Assembly (NCBI GenBank): GCA_017413305.1
Contig: JAFPUA010000301.1
Location: 1 to 6,139 of the forward strand
Length of the DNA stretch: 6,139 bases
Source: Candidatus Ruminimicrobiellum caprinum
GTDB lineage: Bacteria > Elusimicrobiota > Endomicrobiia > Endomicrobiales > Endomicrobiaceae
Reading direction: 5' to 3'
Shown here piece by piece: positions 4,028 to 6,139 of the stretch. How positions within the stretch are numbered: the stretch's first letter is position 1; every line of letters starts with the position of its first letter. The translations under genes were made by a program, and so were the position numbers. The notes under the pieces are model-generated. The model was not told where the DNA came from. It searched no databases and worked only from the letters and a program-made list of their open reading frames with translations.

Positions 4028-6139
4028 TTACTTGTCTAATTTGTAATGTGTCTGAATACAGCAAACTTCCCAATCTGAATTGCGCTTTGCTCTAATCGCT
4101 TCAATACTTGCTCTAGCAGCGGCAAGTGTGGTAAGCAAAGGAACGCCGTACATTAAAGCTGTTCTTCTTATACTGTAACCATCATGATGACTCTTCTGTC
4201 CTGATGGTGTGTTAACAATCAAACAAACTTCCTTATTGGAAATTATATCAACAACGTTAGGTCTACCTTCCTGAATTTTATGAACTTCTTTAACATCAAG
4301 TCCGTTTTCTTTAAAGAATTCTGCAGTATGTTTTGTTGCGATAACGCTAAAACCTAATTCTATGAAATCTTTTGCAATTTCAAGACCTTTAGATTTGTCA
4401 CGCTGTCCCAAACTGATAAATACTGTTCCTGAATCCGGCAAAATTGTTCCGGAAGCAAGTTCGGCTTTAGCAAAAGCTTTTCCGAAATCTTTATCTATAC
4501 CCATAACTTCACCGGTACTCTTCATTTCAGGGCCTAAAACTGTATCAACGTTTGCGAATCTTATCCAAGGAAGAACTACTTCCTTAACACAAGTATAATC
4601 GATATGTTTTAACTGTCCGTTTAAGTATTCTGCAGGAATTAAATCTTTAACAGCTTTACCTATCATAACTTTAGATGCAAGCTTTGCCAAAGGATAACTT
4701 ACTGCTTTTGAAACAAAAGGAACTGTTCTTGATGCTCTGGGGTTTGCCTCCAAAAGGTAAGGAATACCATTTTTAACTGCATACTGGATATTCATTAAAC
4801 CTTTAACATTAATCTCTCTTGCAAGATTGATTGTATGTTCTTTAATTTTTGTGATAACATCTTTAGATAAAGTATGCGTAGGAAGAACACAAGCTGAATC
4901 ACCGGAATGAATACCTGCCTGTTCAATATGTTCCATAATACCTGCAATGTACACATCTTTACCATCGGAAAGAGCATCAACATCTATTTCTATTGCATTA
5001 TCAAGATATTTATCAATAAGAATAGGTTTACCCTCAGTAACGTCAGTAGCTTTAGAAATATAAGTTTCAAGATGTTCTTCATCGTAAACTATTTCCATAG
5101 CTCTTCCGCCCAACACATAAGAAGGACGAACCATTACAGGATATCCAATTTTTTTAGCTATTTCTTTTGCTTCTTCAAATGTCGTTGCAGTACCGGAATC
5201 TGCCTGAGGAATATTTAACTTTTTTAATACTTTACTGAATATTTTTCTGTCCTCGGCCATATCGATAGATTCTACAGACGTTCCCAAAATTTTAAGACCT
5301 GCTTTGTTCAAAGCTGCGGCTAAATTTAAAGGAGTCTGACCACCGAACTGGACAACTACCCCTTCCGGCTTTTCTTTGTCGGCAATGTTTAAAACATCTT
5401 CAACAGTCAACGGTTCAAAATAAAGTTTGTCTGCTGTATCGTAATCCGTCGAAACTGTTTCCGGGTTGCAGTTTACCATAATTGTTTCGTATCCTTCCTG
5501 TTTTAAAGAAAGTACCGCGTGAACGCAACAATAATCAAACTCTATTCCTTGTCCGATTCTGTTAGGGCCTGCACCCAAAATCATAACTTTTTTCTTTTTA
5601 TCGGAAACTACTACATCATCTTCTTCCTCATAAGTTGAATAATAGTATGCTGTATTAGCTCTAAATTCCCCACCGCAAGTATCTACCAACTTGTAAACCG
5701 GAATTATGTTTAATTTCTTTCTCAAATCTCTGATTTCTTCTTCTTTTTTACCGGTAGCAATTGCTATCTGTTTATCAGAAAATCCGAACTGTTTTATTCT
5801 TCTTAAAAGAAGTTTTTGATCTTCACCTTTTAATTTGAAGATATTAGGAATTTCTGTTTCCATATCAACAATTTCTTTTATCTGGTTAACAAACCACTGA
5901 TCTATTTTACAGATATTGAAAATATCGTCAACAGACATACCCAATTTCAAAGCATATCTTATTACATAAATCCTGTCACAGTTAGGTGTAGCAAGTTTAG
6001 CTGTAACAATTTCAAGAGCTTTCTTCTTAGATTCTTCCGTATTATCGGAAAGTAATTTATTTAACTCTTTATCTATACCAACATTTTCCAAACCGTAACC
6101 GCTTCTTTTAACTTCCAAACCTCTGATAGCTTTCTGCAA
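4028..6139 (-). CDS. carB: Carbamoyl-phosphate synthase large subunit, C-terminal 703 residues
   Basis: CarB makes carbamoyl phosphate from bicarbonate, two ATP and ammonia delivered by the glutaminase subunit CarA, feeding arginine and pyrimidine synthesis in the cytoplasm. The reading frame is open to the window edge. Its first codon is TTG within LQKAIRGLEV, an internal family block, so about the first 370 of roughly 1,070 residues lie outside. Numbering from the edge, residues 20-160 are the oligomerisation domain with YKLVDTCGGEF. Residues 183-555 are the second ATP-grasp (carbamoyl-phosphate-forming) half, with GPNRIGQGIEFDYCCVHA, NCNPETVSTDYDTADKLYFE, GGQTP (266-270), RPSYVLGGRAM (338-348), EHIEQAGIHSGDSA and EANPRASRTVPFVSK. 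Residues 560-695 are the allosteric MGS-like domain with the NTPSGQ segment. No disruption is seen. The stop codon lies next to the long palindrome at 3916-4026. carA is not in the window. Confidence 0.97.
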   Translation of the reverse strand: MQKAIRGLEVKRSGYGLENVGIDKELNKLLSDNTEESKKKALEIVTAKLATPNCDRIYVIRYALKLGMSVDDIFNICKIDQWFVNQIKEIVDMETEIPNIFKLKGEDQKLLLRRIKQFGFSDKQIAIATGKKEEEIRDLRKKLNIIPVYKLVDTCGGEFRANTAYYYSTYEEEDDVVVSDKKKKVMILGAGPNRIGQGIEFDYCCVHAVLSLKQEGYETIMVNCNPETVSTDYDTADKLYFEPLTVEDVLNIADKEKPEGVVVQFGGQTPLNLAAALNKAGLKILGTSVESIDMAEDRKIFSKVLKKLNIPQADSGTATTFEEAKEIAKKIGYPVMVRPSYVLGGRAMEIVYDEEHLETYISKATDVTEGKPILIDKYLDNAIEIDVDALSDGKDVYIAGIMEHIEQAGIHSGDSACVLPTHTLSKDVITKIKEHTINLAREINVKGLMNIQYAVKNGIPYLLEANPRASRTVPFVSKAVSYPLAKLASKVMIGKAVKDLIPAEYLNGQLKHIDYTCVKEVVLPWIRFANVDTVLGPEMKSTGEVMGIDKDFGKAFAKAELASGTILPDSGTVFISLGQRDKSKGLEIAKDFIELGFSVIATKHTAEFFKENGLDVKEVHKIQEGRPNVVDIISNKEVCLIVNTPSGQKSHHDGYSIRRTALMYGVPLLTTLAAARASIEAIRAKRNSDWEVCCIQTHYKLDK

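Noticed and set aside
4907..5218. + strand open frame of about 100 codons opposite carB
   Set aside because: It is antisense to highly conserved carB sequence, has no ribosome site and encodes a Phe/Ser/Asn-rich product with no recognisable domain; it is a shadow of carB. The same holds for the frame at 4362-4598 and the minus-strand frame at 4795-4983.
6137..6139. Start codon of carB at the window edge (TTG)
   Set aside because: The sequence after it is an internal family block around residue 370 of full CarB, so the gene continues beyond the window and this is not a start.

Overview
The window is AT-rich (by eye about one third G+C) and holds parts or all of seven protein genes. Only the pilin gene reads on the + strand. 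The sequence suggests an uncultured or host-associated Gram-negative-type bacterium. The diderm argument rests on two complete and one partial lipoprotein gene, one of them LpoB-like (outer-membrane lipoproteins that activate peptidoglycan synthases), together with a COG3014-type partner. The low G+C, the style of the short pilin (F-T-L-V-E plus an 'AEGYALLASIRSAQEAYY' segment) and an intergenic palindrome with the CGTCATTGCGAGCC core fit Elusimicrobiota (Endomicrobium-like). That assignment is inference from memory and is not proven here.

Layout. (1) Positions 1-2261, minus strand: a tight lipoprotein operon behind a good sigma70-type promoter (2299-2327). Its order is an LpoB-like lipoprotein, a complete COG3014-type TPR lipoprotein, and then the start of a third lipoprotein that runs off the window. 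The third gene aligns without gaps to the N-terminus of the second, so the operon carries tandem COG3014 paralogues. (2) Positions 2365-3180, minus strand: an XRE-family HTH regulator followed by a GNAT acetyltransferase with no visible Shine-Dalgarno sequence of its own. (3) Positions 3181-3335: a compact divergent control region. A 25-bp near-perfect palindrome (3254-3278) contains the -35 hexamer of a fully consensus promoter (TTGACA, 17 bp, TATAAT) for the pilin gene, and a -35-like TTTACA on the opposite strand pointing at the regulator. (4) Positions 3336-3761, + strand: a single type IV pilin-like gene. (5) Positions 3762-4027: non-coding and structured. It has two tandem hairpins after the pilin, a REP-like palindrome, and a 111-bp nested inverted repeat ending one base from the carB stop codon. 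(6) Positions 4028-6139, minus strand: the C-terminal two thirds of carB, the large subunit of carbamoyl-phosphate synthetase.

How the parts work together. The lipoprotein operon is best read as an envelope or peptidoglycan-synthesis accessory module. The regulator, palindrome and pilin arrangement looks like a small self-contained switch in which the XRE protein would repress both its own operon and the pilin promoter from one operator. carB (arginine and pyrimidine precursor synthesis) is an unrelated housekeeping neighbour, separated by the repeat-rich spacer. The regulatory switch and the nested palindrome are the most interesting parts of the window.
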